Of a DNA stretch of 64,000 nt, positions 1 to 8,118 are shown piece after piece (within the stretch, counting starts at the first letter, position 1; every line of letters begins with the position of its first letter). The position numbers and the translations under genes are program-made. This DNA is from Firmicutes bacterium UBA5286 (GTDB lineage: Bacteria > Bacillota > Proteinivoracia > UBA4975): contig DHSM01000006.1 in assembly GCA_002408465.1 (NCBI GenBank), forward strand, positions 62,001-126,000, given 5' to 3'. The notes under the pieces are model-generated. The model was not told the DNA's origin, made no database searches, and worked only from the letters and a program-made list of their open reading frames with translations.

Positions 1-6
1 TCAAGC

Positions 7-825
7 TTAAGGATTGAAGTAAAAGAGACTGCCGTCAATCTTTATTTCCCCTGGATCAGTTTGAAAGCTGACCGGGACGCTTCGGTCTTCCGCAGCCTTG
101 CCACGATATGCAGGCTCCTGTTCCCTGGGATGATTGGGATCAGGGAACCAGTTTCGCTTAATCTTGAATAATTCAATCTCATTCCCCTTAAGCCGATATT
201 TCCCCTCATCAACGACGGTGCCGCTGATAAATTGCCCCGCCCCCGCTATCACATAGCGGAAGGTGCCGTCCTCCCGGAACAGATACCATTCGCCGCTGTA
301 TGCTGATTGAACCGGCAGGCCGGTAACAGCATCAAGAACCTCTCCAAAGTATTGAGTTGAGGACCATAAGCCAATCAGGGGGTTGTTGGGGGCAGGTTTT
401 TCCTTGTTGCCAGCGGTGACGATAGTGATGACAGACTTTTTTGTCTCCATCTTCAACCCCAAGACTTCCACCACCAGCTCCAAGGGTATCAGCAGTTGCT
501 CACCCTTCATTTTCGGGGCAATTTTCATGTCATGGGGCTGGTTATTGATATTGGCAATGGGGTTTCCTGCCTGGAGGATAAAGGTAAGATTGCCGTCCTC
601 AATGCCCAATGTCTGAGTTTGGGCATCCCATATCGGGTCCCCGAACAATGCAAGCAATATTTCCTGGCCGGGCACTAAGACTTTCCCATCTATCTTTTCG
701 GGATCTTCCGAAAATGTCAGTTTTTCTCCGTCCACAAACACTTCCAGAATAGTTGCCTTCACACCGCAAGCCCCCAGGGCCAGAAGCAAAAGCAAACTTA
801 CCGCCCACAGACATATTTTTTTCAC
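7..825 (-). CDS. Lipoprotein with copper-amine-oxidase-N-like stalk domain
   Basis: Likely a lipoprotein on the outer face of the membrane; function unknown. I chose the GTG at 825, which follows a GGGGG ribosome site and starts directly at a basic KK, a hydrophobic run and a lipobox ending L-G-A-C about 20 residues in; a TTG at 843 would add six residues. Residues about 25-140 look like the stalk domain (copper amine oxidase N-terminal-like) common in clostridial secreted proteins, with paired strands around LVPGQEILLALFG and LLIPLELVVEVLGL. The C-terminal half (GLWSSTQYF, GTFRYVIAGAG) looks beta-rich and is not recognised. It is the last gene on the left, downstream of a terminator, so probably separately transcribed. 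Confidence 0.75.
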   Translation of the reverse strand: MKKICLWAVSLLLLLALGACGVKATILEVFVDGEKLTFSEDPEKIDGKVLVPGQEILLALFGDPIWDAQTQTLGIEDGNLTFILQAGNPIANINNQPHDMKIAPKMKGEQLLIPLELVVEVLGLKMETKKSVITIVTAGNKEKPAPNNPLIGLWSSTQYFGEVLDAVTGLPVQSAYSGEWYLFREDGTFRYVIAGAGQFISGTVVDEGKYRLKGNEIELFKIKRNWFPDPNHPREQEPAYRGKAAEDRSVPVSFQTDPGEIKIDGSLFYFNP

Positions 826-912
826 ATAATCCCCCGCTCTCAAAATTCTCAGATAAACCTAACAATAAATATATTTTACCACTGTTTGCCAAAGAGAGAT
901 AGAGATATACCA

Positions 913-943
913 TAAAAAAAAGCCTCTGTTGACAAAGGCTTTT
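913..943 (-). terminator. Rho-independent terminator after the lone nuoE-like gene
   Basis: On the minus strand an AAGCCT...AGGCTT stem is followed by a run of eight T. It lies 40 bases past the stop of the NuoE-like gene at 984-1460. Confidence 0.75.
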
Positions 944-983
944 ATACGGGAAGATGAATTTTCACAAAGAAAGGTCTTGGAAG

Positions 984-1460
984 CTAAACCCCGGTGCAGT
1001 ACCTGGCTAGAATCGCCGCTATTCTTTCTGGCGTCACCCGGCCATAAATATCATCATTGACCATTATTACCGGGGCCTGACTGCAGGCGCCAAAACATAC
1101 TGCAGACCCTAAAGTAAATTTATTATCCTCAGTTGTCTCCCCCAGGGAGATATTAAGTTCTTCTGAAATCTTAGCGAGGACTTGCGGCCCGCCCATAATA
1201 TGACAGACAGTGCCGGTGCACACCCTGATCAAGTTTTCGCCCCGGGGCTTAAGCCGGAATTGGGCATAGAAGGTCGCCACGCCATAAACTTGAGAATACG
1301 GATGGTCGAAGTAATCCGCTATGCGTGCAAGAACTTCTTCCGGCAAGTAGCCATAAAGCCCCTGGGCGTCCTGCAGCGCTTTAATCAGCGCCCCGTCTTG
1401 TCCTTGATAACGAGCAAGAATTCCTGACAGTTTCGATTCTCCACAACAGCAGTTCTCCAC
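984..1460 (-). CDS. Second NuoE-like 2Fe-2S subunit (24 kDa NADH dehydrogenase family)
   Basis: Thioredoxin-like [2Fe-2S] subunit of the NuoE/HydC family, which passes electrons between a NuoF-type flavoprotein and its partners. The GTG at 1460 has AGGAGGG upstream and gives V-E-N-C-C-C-G-E, matching the M-G-N-C-C-C-G-G start of the paralogue at 6059-6535. The four cluster cysteines are in CTGTVCH and CFGACSQAP. It is strongly similar along its length to the paralogue but lies beyond the hydrogenase operon terminator and has its own promoter. It may substitute for the operon copy or serve another NuoF-type partner; the partner cannot be decided from this window. Confidence 0.88.
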   Translation of the reverse strand: MENCCCGESKLSGILARYQGQDGALIKALQDAQGLYGYLPEEVLARIADYFDHPYSQVYGVATFYAQFRLKPRGENLIRVCTGTVCHIMGGPQVLAKISEELNISLGETTEDNKFTLGSAVCFGACSQAPVIMVNDDIYGRVTPERIAAILARYCTGV

Positions 1461-1510
1461 TCTACGCCCTCCTTTTGAATATATTGACAAAGGTTTGAAA
1501 GTTAGTAGTC

Positions 1511-1545
1511 ATTATACCATAGTATATGCAAAGTTTTCCTGGTCA
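1511..1545 (-). promoter_or_regulatory. Extended -10 promoter for the lone nuoE-like gene
   Basis: On the minus strand TGGTATAAT forms an extended -10 element (TATAAT at 1516-1511), about 50 bases upstream of the GTG at 1460. No good -35 box is visible, as is usual for extended -10 promoters. It separates this gene from the hydrogenase operon. Confidence 0.55.
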
Positions 1546-1565
1546 TAACATATTCTTATGGTACA

Positions 1566-1592
1566 TAAAAAAACAGGGCAAGCCCTGTTTAG
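1566..1592 (-). terminator. Terminator of the hydrogenase operon
   Basis: Minus-strand stem AAACAGGGC / GCCCTGTTT with a two-base loop followed by a T run, directly after the stop of the ECF S component gene. Confidence 0.85.
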
Positions 1593-1593
1593 T

Positions 1594-2100
1594 TTAGAAT
1601 TCTTCTTTTCTGCCTGCTCGGGCAATTAATCTGGCGGCAATTACTGCAATTACACCCCCGGCTAATGCTGTGAGCAATTGAGGAAACTGCATTGCCTTGG
1701 CAATTTTGTCAGGCACTGTAACTACAAATTGCACAGCTCCGCTTAGAATGAGAAACTTGACAACTGCTCCAGTTGCAATGCCAACAGCTGATCCAAGGAC
1801 TTTTTTCCCCAAAAACTTGTGACAGAGATAAAAACAGAGGACAAAGACCCCGTTGCTCAGCATGATAAAGGGAATCATCGGAGCCAGCGGCGCCATCAGT
1901 ATCCCTCGCAAAAATGCAATCCAGGGCGTGACCAGCCCCACCAGTATGCCGGAGATGGGACCGGCGAAGAGTGCTGACAGCAGCAGCATGCAGTTTACCA
2001 GGGGACCTGTAATAAACTGATGCAATCCCAGCATCTGTATGGCAACAGTCAGAGCAATAAAGAGAGCGGTCAGGATAATCTTCCGGAGACTATTTCTCAC
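1594..2100 (-). CDS. ECF transporter S component-like membrane protein
   Basis: Integral membrane protein of 168 residues with about five or six hydrophobic segments, resembling the substrate-binding S components of energy-coupling factor transporters. It starts 12 bases after the hydA stop and ends at the operon terminator, so it is the last gene of the hydrogenase operon. No ECF ATPase or T subunit is in the window, so it would share a module encoded elsewhere. Its position suggests a metal or cofactor needed by the hydrogenase, but the substrate cannot be read from the sequence. Confidence 0.7.
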   Translation of the reverse strand: MRNSLRKIILTALFIALTVAIQMLGLHQFITGPLVNCMLLLSALFAGPISGILVGLVTPWIAFLRGILMAPLAPMIPFIMLSNGVFVLCFYLCHKFLGKKVLGSAVGIATGAVVKFLILSGAVQFVVTVPDKIAKAMQFPQLLTALAGGVIAVIAARLIARAGRKEEF

Positions 2101-2112
2101 GAAGCACCTCCT

Positions 2113-3837
2113 TTATTTATTGCGGGGGGTATAACTGGTGTGCAATAAATGATGGGATTTTTCTCCCAGGGGTTTTTTAAGAAACTCTTTATAGATCTCC
2201 TGCACAGCAGGGTTTTCATGGGATTTCCGCCGGGGCAAACCCTTATCTGCCCTGTATGTGGCTTCCATCCGCTTTTGTTTAGTATCCGGTGTTGAGGGCC
2301 TGGGCTGCCCGCCACCGCCAATGCAGCCGCCGGGACAGGCCATGATTTCAACAAAGTGGTAATCCAGTTCTTTATTCTTTAGACCATCCAGCACTTTTTT
2401 GGCGTTGGCCAAACCGTTTGCGACTGCCACCCGGAGGGTCTGGCCATTTAAAGTCACTTCCGCTTCTTTAATGCCTTCAAGTCCCCGGACGCCTTTGAAA
2501 TCCAGGTTCTTCAATTCCTTGCCTGTCACTACTTCGCTTAGGGTTCTCAAGGCTGCTTCCATAACGCCGCCGGAGGAGCCAAAGATGATGCCGGCGCCGG
2601 TGCCCTCGCCAAAGGGCTGATCAAATTGCGAATCCTCGACGCTTGCCCAATCGACGCCAGCCTCTTTGATCAGTAGGCCTAATTCCCTTGTTGTCAAGAC
2701 TGCGTCCACATCCCGATATCCGGAACTGTTCATTTCCGGCCTGTTGGCCTCGAACTTTTTCGCTGTGCAGGGCATTGCCGAGACAGTGTAAATTTTAGCC
2801 GGATCAATCTTATATTTTTCAGCATAGTAGGTCTTAATTATCGCTCCAAACATCTGCTGAGGAGATTTGCAGGAAGAAACATTGTCAAGAAATTCAGGGT
2901 AGAAAGTTTCAACATATTTTACCCACCCAGGACTGCAGGAGGTAATCAGGGGCAGTTTACCCTTTTCAGTCAAGCGCTGCAGGAATTCATGGCCTTCTTC
3001 CATAATCGTAAGGTCGGCGGTAAAGTCTGTGTCAAAAACCTTGTCAAAGCCAACTTTGCGCAGAGCGCCAACCATTTTGCCGGTGACGATTGTGCCTGGT
3101 TCTTCCCCTAACTCTTCACCTAGGGAAACCCGGATAGCTGGAGCTGTCTGAATAACTACATGCTTGTCAGGATCGTTTAATGCCTGCCAGACTTCCCGGA
3201 GGTTAAAGCGTTCAGTTAAAGCCCCTGTAGGACAGACGCTGACACACTGGCCGCAGAAAACACAGGGGGAATCAGCCAAACCGCGGTCAAAAGCTGTCCC
3301 AACAGTGGTCCCGATGCCCCGGTTTATCAGACCGATGGCCGAAACTTTCTGGACTTCATTGCAGACGCTGACGCATCTGCGGCAAAGAATGCATTTGGAT
3401 GAATCTCTGATAATAGAAGGGTTGGAATCATCTAAGGGCAGGTCCTTAACAGGAGCGCCAAAGTCAATCTTCCTGATTCCCATTTTGTCTGCCAGGGTCC
3501 TCAGTTCACAATCCCCGTTCCTGTCACAGGTCAAACAGTCCTTGGGGTGAGTGGCAAGAATTAAATTCATCACCATTTCTCTGGCTTTTCTGGCCTTGGG
3601 CGAGTTTGTTGTGATTTCCATGCCCTCGGTTACTTTGGTAATACAGGAGGGCACCAGGTTTCTTGCTCCCTTTACTTCGACAACGCAAACCCTGCAGACG
3701 CCAATTTCATTGGTATCTTTAAGATGGCACAAGGTGGGAATTTCTATGCCTATCTGTTTCGCTGCTTCCAAAATTGTGGTACCTTCAGGCACCGTCAGTT
3801 TCTGTCCGTTTATGGCAATGTTAATACTCATAGTCAT
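2113..3837 (-). CDS. hydA: [FeFe]-hydrogenase catalytic subunit, NAD-linked multimeric type
   Basis: Catalytic subunit that reduces protons to H2 in a cytoplasmic NADH (and ferredoxin) dependent complex. Reading from the N-terminus: a [2Fe-2S] domain (C37, C48, C51, C65); a His-ligated [4Fe-4S] site H97..C101..C104..C110; a two-cluster ferredoxin domain (C149/152/155/159 and C192/195/198/202); then the H-cluster domain with TSCSPGW (C301), MPCTAKK (C357) and MACPGGCIGGGG (C501, C505). All H-cluster ligands are present. Length (574) and layout match the trimeric bifurcating hydrogenases. The ATG at 3837 has GGAG seven bases upstream. Neighbours are nuoF-like and nuoE-like subunits. The maturases HydE, HydF and HydG are not in the window. 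Confidence 0.96.
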   Translation of the reverse strand: MTMSINIAINGQKLTVPEGTTILEAAKQIGIEIPTLCHLKDTNEIGVCRVCVVEVKGARNLVPSCITKVTEGMEITTNSPKARKAREMVMNLILATHPKDCLTCDRNGDCELRTLADKMGIRKIDFGAPVKDLPLDDSNPSIIRDSSKCILCRRCVSVCNEVQKVSAIGLINRGIGTTVGTAFDRGLADSPCVFCGQCVSVCPTGALTERFNLREVWQALNDPDKHVVIQTAPAIRVSLGEELGEEPGTIVTGKMVGALRKVGFDKVFDTDFTADLTIMEEGHEFLQRLTEKGKLPLITSCSPGWVKYVETFYPEFLDNVSSCKSPQQMFGAIIKTYYAEKYKIDPAKIYTVSAMPCTAKKFEANRPEMNSSGYRDVDAVLTTRELGLLIKEAGVDWASVEDSQFDQPFGEGTGAGIIFGSSGGVMEAALRTLSEVVTGKELKNLDFKGVRGLEGIKEAEVTLNGQTLRVAVANGLANAKKVLDGLKNKELDYHFVEIMACPGGCIGGGGQPRPSTPDTKQKRMEATYRADKGLPRRKSHENPAVQEIYKEFLKKPLGEKSHHLLHTSYTPRNK

Positions 3838-3856
3838 TTTCCCTCTCCTCCTTTCG

Positions 3857-5650
3857 CTATTTCTTTATAATAGCGCTGAACTTGCAGGTTTCCATGCAGG
3901 CGCCGCATCTGATACATTTAGAGCTGTCAATCTTATGTGGCTTTTTGACTTCGCCGCTGATGGCCTGAACAGGACAGACCCGGGCGCAGGCTGTGCAGCC
4001 CTTACACTTGTCTTCCAAGATGGTGTAGCTGGTGAGAGCAGAACATACGCCAGCAGGACATCTCTTTTCCTTGATATGAGCTTCATATTCATCCCGGAAA
4101 TATCTCAAGGTGGCAAGCACAGGGTTGGGCGCTGTCTGTCCCAAGCCGCACAAGGCTGTGGACTTTATCGTTTCTGCCAAAGACTGCAGCAGTTCAATAT
4201 CCCCCTCTTTTCCCTCACCCTTTGTAATTCTCTCTAAGATATCCAACATGATCTTGGTGCCTTCCCGGCAGGGAGTGCATTTGCCGCAGGATTCCAACTG
4301 GGTAAAGTTCAGGAAGAACCTGGCCAGTTCTACCATACAGGTATCTTCGTCCATTACCACCAAGCCGCCGGAACCCATCATGGCACCTGCCTGAATCAGG
4401 GAGTCATAATCAATGGGTAAATCCAAAAGTTCTTCCGGAATACATCCGCCGGAGGGACCGCCAATCTGGACGGCCTTAAATTTTTTATTGTTAATAATGC
4501 CGCCGCCGATGTCGAAGATGATTTCCCGGAGAGTAAGGCCCATGGTAACTTCCGCCAGGCCGGTATTTTTAACCTTACCTGTCAAGGCAAATACCTTGGT
4601 GCCCTTGCTCTTTTCCGTTCCCATGCTGGCATACCATTGGCTGCCTTTGGCAATTATCTTGGACACATTGGCAAAGGTCTCAACATTATTTACATTAGAG
4701 GGTTTTCCCCACAGACCCTTATTTGCAGGAAATGGCGGCCGCACCCTTGGTTCTCCTCTTCTTCCTTCAATTGAGGCGATTAAAGCGGTTTCTTCGCCGC
4801 AGACAAATGCGCCCGCACCCTCTTTAATATTCAGTTTAAAGTTAAAGCCCGATCTAAAAATATCTTCTCCTAGCAAGCCCATCTCATGGGCTTGGGCGAT
4901 GGCAATCTTCAACCTCTTTATTGCCAAAGGATATTCAGCCCTGACATAGATATAGCCCTCATCAGCGCCAATGGCATAGCCGGCTATAGCCATTCCTTCG
5001 ATCAGAGCATGGGGGTCTCCTTCCAAAATGCTCCGGTCCATAAAAGCACCCGGGTCCCCTTCGTCAGCATTGCAGATGACATATTTCTTATCACCTTTGG
5101 CCGCTCTGGCGAATCCCCATTTCAAACCAGTGGGGAAACCGCCGCCGCCGCGGCCTCTGAGCCCTGAAGCCTTGACTTCTTCGATTACTTGCTCAGGAGT
5201 CATCTCTGTTAAGGCTTTAGCGAGAGCTTCATAACCGCCCCTGGCGATATACTCTTTAATATTCTCGGGATTGATAAATCCGCAGTTTCTCAGGACGATT
5301 CTGTTTTGTTTTTTGTAAAAATCAATATCATTGTAATGAGGAACCATTTCTTCGGTGATCCGGTCTTTGAACATCAGCCGTTTTACAGGCCTGCCCTTGA
5401 GCAAATGTTCTTCGACTATTTCTTTGACATCCTCAGATTTTACCTGGCAGTAGAAGATTCCTTCCGGATATACTATTACTATCGGGCCCATCTCACAAAA
5501 ACCATGGCATCCGGTTTCAACAACTTTGATTTCCTGCTCCAATTTAAAGGCTTCCAGCTGCTTTTCCATTTCCGCCTTTACTTTCCGGCTTCCAGAAGAA
5601 ACGCAACCAGTGCCAGCGCAGACCAGCACATGACCACGATAAATTTGCAT
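3857..5650 (-). CDS. hydB: NuoF-like flavoprotein subunit of the hydrogenase
   Basis: NADH- and FMN-binding subunit (about 597 residues). Domains: an N-terminal thioredoxin-like [2Fe-2S] part (CAGTGC, CHGFCEMG); the NuoF core with the glycine-rich GRGGGGFPTGLKW and GEETALIASIEG; a [4Fe-4S] motif SCGKCTPCREG; and a C-terminal two-cluster ferredoxin domain (CKGCTACARVCP, CIRCGACMETC). This extended layout is typical of HydB of electron-bifurcating hydrogenases rather than respiratory complex I. The ATG at 5650 follows GGAGGGGAG; an upstream TTG would lie inside that ribosome site. The gene sits 19 bases before hydA. Confidence 0.95.
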   Translation of the reverse strand: MQIYRGHVLVCAGTGCVSSGSRKVKAEMEKQLEAFKLEQEIKVVETGCHGFCEMGPIVIVYPEGIFYCQVKSEDVKEIVEEHLLKGRPVKRLMFKDRITEEMVPHYNDIDFYKKQNRIVLRNCGFINPENIKEYIARGGYEALAKALTEMTPEQVIEEVKASGLRGRGGGGFPTGLKWGFARAAKGDKKYVICNADEGDPGAFMDRSILEGDPHALIEGMAIAGYAIGADEGYIYVRAEYPLAIKRLKIAIAQAHEMGLLGEDIFRSGFNFKLNIKEGAGAFVCGEETALIASIEGRRGEPRVRPPFPANKGLWGKPSNVNNVETFANVSKIIAKGSQWYASMGTEKSKGTKVFALTGKVKNTGLAEVTMGLTLREIIFDIGGGIINNKKFKAVQIGGPSGGCIPEELLDLPIDYDSLIQAGAMMGSGGLVVMDEDTCMVELARFFLNFTQLESCGKCTPCREGTKIMLDILERITKGEGKEGDIELLQSLAETIKSTALCGLGQTAPNPVLATLRYFRDEYEAHIKEKRCPAGVCSALTSYTILEDKCKGCTACARVCPVQAISGEVKKPHKIDSSKCIRCGACMETCKFSAIIKK

Positions 5651-5674
5651 TTTTCTCCCCTCCAATCCTGTTAA

Positions 5675-6043
5675 CTACTTGTCCAATTTGCCGACAACGT
5701 AATCTTCAACAATATTGCCATTGATTACATGTTCAGTAATAATCCTTTGCACTACTTGGGGAGTAACATTACCGTAGGTTATCCTCTTGGAGTCGGGTCT
5801 GATTACATCCACCAAGACTTCCTTTTCACACATACCGATACAGCCTGTCCAAGTAATGGCGACTTTAAGATTTCTCTTCCCGACTTCTTCCATGATTTTT
5901 GCCATTACATCTCTTGCTCCTGCCGCTATGCCGCATGTGCCCATGCCAACCATAATTTGGGTGCCATCATTGATTCTTGCTGTTGCTTCATCCAGGGCTT
6001 CTTCTTTTACCTTCTTTAAGTCCTCAGCAGTCTTAATAATCAA
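5675..6043 (-). CDS. (2Fe-2S) ferredoxin domain protein of the hydrogenase operon
   Basis: A 122-residue thioredoxin-fold [2Fe-2S] protein, similar to the C-terminal half of NuoE and to the N-terminal part of the adjacent NuoF-like subunit. Candidate cluster ligands are in GMGTCGIAAGA and WTGCIGMCEKE. Homologues of this size commonly sit between nuoE and nuoF in clostridial hydrogenase operons and are presumed to be accessory electron carriers. It starts at a TTG (6043) five bases after AGGGGGAG; no ATG or GTG is available nearby. It is 15 bases downstream of the nuoE-like gene and 24 upstream of hydB. Confidence 0.88.
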   Translation of the reverse strand: MIIKTAEDLKKVKEEALDEATARINDGTQIMVGMGTCGIAAGARDVMAKIMEEVGKRNLKVAITWTGCIGMCEKEVLVDVIRPDSKRITYGNVTPQVVQRIITEHVINGNIVEDYVVGKLDK

Positions 6044-6058
6044 TTTTACTCCCCCTGT

Positions 6059-6535
6059 CTAGTATTTGGCCAAAATCTCAGACACCTTAGCCGGCGTAAG
6101 TCTGCCGAAAGTGCTGTCGTTAATCATCATAACGGGCGCTAAGCCACAGGCGCCGAGACATGCTACGGGTTCGAGAGAAAATTTGCCGTCTGCAGAAGTC
6201 TCACCAGGTTTAATATTTAATTCACTGCACACTCTGTCCAAAATCTTTTGACCTCCCCGCACATGGCATGCTGTTCCCGTACACACTTTAATGACATTTT
6301 GGCCACTGGGGATTAAACGGAATTGGGCATAAAAGGTTGCTACTCCATACACTTCACTATAAGGCATATCAAAATAGTCCGCGATCGTCCTTAACGTCTT
6401 TTCCGGCAAATAGCCTTGGAGTTCCTGAGCTTTCTGAAGCACGGGAATCAGCACTCCGTCCATTCCCTTATACTGTTCAAGTATTTCTTTCAGTCTTGCG
6501 TCTTGACAATTGCCACCACAGCAACAATTACCCAT
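6059..6535 (-). CDS. hydC: NuoE-like 2Fe-2S subunit of the hydrogenase
   Basis: First gene of the hydrogenase operon. The 158-residue protein has the NuoE fold with cluster ligands in CTGTACH and CLGACGLAP, and an unusual N-terminal C-C-C-G-G-N-C stretch shared with the paralogue at 984-1460. It should carry electrons between the flavoprotein HydB and the hydrogenase. The ATG at 6535 follows AAAGGGG. A promoter and a Rex-like palindrome lie just upstream. Confidence 0.93.
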   Translation of the reverse strand: MGNCCCGGNCQDARLKEILEQYKGMDGVLIPVLQKAQELQGYLPEKTLRTIADYFDMPYSEVYGVATFYAQFRLIPSGQNVIKVCTGTACHVRGGQKILDRVCSELNIKPGETSADGKFSLEPVACLGACGLAPVMMINDSTFGRLTPAKVSEILAKY

Positions 6536-6560
6536 AATTATTCCCCTTTCCTTAGGCTCG

Positions 6561-6576
6561 AGTGAAAAGTTTCACT
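6561..6576. promoter_or_regulatory. Rex-like palindrome at the hydrogenase promoter
   Basis: A perfect palindrome, AGTGAAA-AG-TTTCACT, spans the expected transcription start of the hydrogenase operon. Its core GTGAA-N4-TTCAC matches the redox repressor Rex consensus (TTGTGAA-N4-TTCACAA) except for the outer bases. NADH-sensing control of an NAD-linked hydrogenase would make sense; this is inference, and no rex gene is in the window. Confidence 0.5.
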
Positions 6577-6580
6577 AATC

Positions 6581-6608
6581 AGAATAACAATAGCTAAAAA
6601 AATCACAA
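6581..6608 (-). promoter_or_regulatory. Promoter of the hydrogenase operon
   Basis: Minus strand TTGTGA (6608-6603), 16-base spacer, TATTCT (6586-6581), about 45 bases upstream of the hydC start codon. Confidence 0.55.
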
Positions 6609-6647
6609 TCCTAGTAAGAATATATCCTGGTTTTCCCCGTTTGTCAA

Positions 6648-6687
6648 CAGCGTGCAGCCCCTCCCAAAAAGAAGGGGCTGTACGCTG
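6648..6687 (-). terminator. Strong hairpin after the dehydrogenase module
   Basis: Fifteen-base arms (6648-6662 and 6673-6687) with one mismatch form a strong hairpin just past the stop of the FAD oxidoreductase gene. It lacks a clear T run on either strand, so it may be a weak or atypical terminator or an mRNA stabilising structure. Confidence 0.5.
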
Positions 6688-6692
6688 AAAGC

Positions 6693-7844
6693 CTATACTA
6701 CTGAGGGTTCCCGCAGCAGTTCGCCTTTTTCAAAACGTTCGAGAGACAGAGGTGAAATATCCATATGGGGCTGCCGACCGCTGATAAGCTCAGCCATCAG
6801 CCTGCCGGTGACGGGACCCAGCATAAAGCCGTGACCGCTAAAGCCAACTGCATTATAGAAGCCCTGGAGCTGGGGGACTTCTCCGAGAATAGGTTGGGCA
6901 TCAGGAGACATATTATACAAGCCTGCCCACTGCCGCACCACTCTCAGCTCTGCCAAGGGGGGCAGGAGAGGCAGAATCTTGGCCGCCATTTCCTCTAGAA
7001 AATGCCAGGTTGAGGTGATGACATGCTCTTTGAGCTCATTGGGGTCGCCAAAACCCATGATAAAACTGCCATGGGGCGCCTGCTGGCAATAAATGCCGTG
7101 ATGCAGAGAAATAACCATGGGTCCCTGGACAGGGGCCACAGCTTCGGTAACCAGGATCTGATGGCGCTCGGGATGAGTGGGCAGCTTCACACCGGCCATA
7201 GCGGCAACCTCCCGAGAATAACCGCCGGCGGCATTCAAGACTTTATTTGTAAAAATCTTGCCTTTGGTTGTTTCTACAGCCACTACCCTTCCCTTTTCCA
7301 CATCGATGCCGGTGACCTCGGTGAACGTCAATATCCGCACCCCCAGGCGTCTGGCAGCTTCGGCGTAAGAATTAGTTGTAATAAAGGGGTTAATGTGTCC
7401 ATCAGTGGGGCAGAAGGTGGCGGCCAGCAGTCCCTCGGTATTTAAGTATGGGACAATCTCCTTGGCTTCTTCTGAAGTAATGAGTTCTACCTCAATTCCC
7501 AAGGCCTTTTGCAGGGCGACGTTTTTTTTGTATTGCTCCACCATTTTTTCAGTATAAGCCAACATCAGGTAACCCTCTTGCTTAAACTCAATATCCAAGC
7601 CGGTGTCCAGCTCTTCATTAAGAGTTTCATAGGCCTTAATGCTCTCCTTGGACAGGAGGACGTTCATTTTTAAGCCCCATTGCTGACGAACGCCGGCGCC
7701 GCAGCGGCCTGTAGAGCCGCTGGCAAGGAAATCTTTTTCAATTACGACAATATCGGTGACACCCAGTTTTGCCAGGTAATAAGCGGTAGCGCAGCCGGAG
7801 ATGCCGCCGCCAATGATCACTACTTCCGCGGTATTCTTACTCAT
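6693..7844 (-). CDS. FAD-dependent amine/amino-acid dehydrogenase catalytic subunit (DAO family)
   Basis: Oxidoreductase of the D-amino-acid oxidase/glycine oxidase fold, as in the substrate-oxidising subunit of multisubunit sarcosine, proline/hydroxyproline, opine or glycine (HcnC) dehydrogenases. The FAD site is at the N-terminus (VVIIGGGISGCATAYYL, then a glutamate at VIEKD). The C-terminal GFSGHGFMLGP is typical of the family. The ATG at 7844 follows GGGAG and overlaps the preceding gene by 8 bases. It is the last gene of a five-gene set with 2Fe-2S, 4Fe-4S and NAD(P)/FAD partners. The substrate is unknown; an amino acid or N-methylated amine is likely. Confidence 0.85.
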   Translation of the reverse strand: MSKNTAEVVIIGGGISGCATAYYLAKLGVTDIVVIEKDFLASGSTGRCGAGVRQQWGLKMNVLLSKESIKAYETLNEELDTGLDIEFKQEGYLMLAYTEKMVEQYKKNVALQKALGIEVELITSEEAKEIVPYLNTEGLLAATFCPTDGHINPFITTNSYAEAARRLGVRILTFTEVTGIDVEKGRVVAVETTKGKIFTNKVLNAAGGYSREVAAMAGVKLPTHPERHQILVTEAVAPVQGPMVISLHHGIYCQQAPHGSFIMGFGDPNELKEHVITSTWHFLEEMAAKILPLLPPLAELRVVRQWAGLYNMSPDAQPILGEVPQLQGFYNAVGFSGHGFMLGPVTGRLMAELISGRQPHMDISPLSLERFEKGELLREPSVV

Positions 7845-8118
7845 GGTCTTCCCTCCCCTTCTCCAGCGTGCCCAGTTTGATGCCCTTAACGGGGGGACGG
7901 GTTTTGGCCGGTGCAATTTCAGCAGGATCCTTGCCCGTCATTTCGGCGATTTCCCGCACCAGCAGCTGGAGGCAGGTCCTTCCCTGACAGGGGCCCATGC
8001 CGCACCTGCTGATCCGTTTAATTTCTTCCAAGGTAGTGTAGCCGGCGGCAATGAGTTTGCGCACGTCCTCCCGAGTCAGATCTTCACAACGGCAGATGAT
8101 TGTATCTTTATCTTCCAT
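7837..8118 (-). CDS. BFD-like [2Fe-2S] subunit of the dehydrogenase
   Basis: A 93-residue bacterioferritin-associated-ferredoxin-like protein. The cluster ligands C-R-C near residues 8-10 and CGMGPCQGRTC later fit the BFD [2Fe-2S] fold. In related enzymes this domain is fused to the HcnB-type subunit; here it is a separate gene. I start at the ATG at 8118; an upstream GTG is possible. It overlaps the ferredoxin gene upstream and the catalytic subunit downstream by a few bases, indicating translational coupling. Confidence 0.85.
   Translation of the reverse strand: MEDKDTIICRCEDLTREDVRKLIAAGYTTLEEIKRISRCGMGPCQGRTCLQLLVREIAEMTGKDPAEIAPAKTRPPVKGIKLGTLEKGREDHE

Noticed and set aside
4110..5674. 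Several long plus-strand open frames opposite the NuoF-like gene
   Set aside because: They are mirror frames of a strongly conserved coding gene, lack ribosome sites and resemble no protein family.
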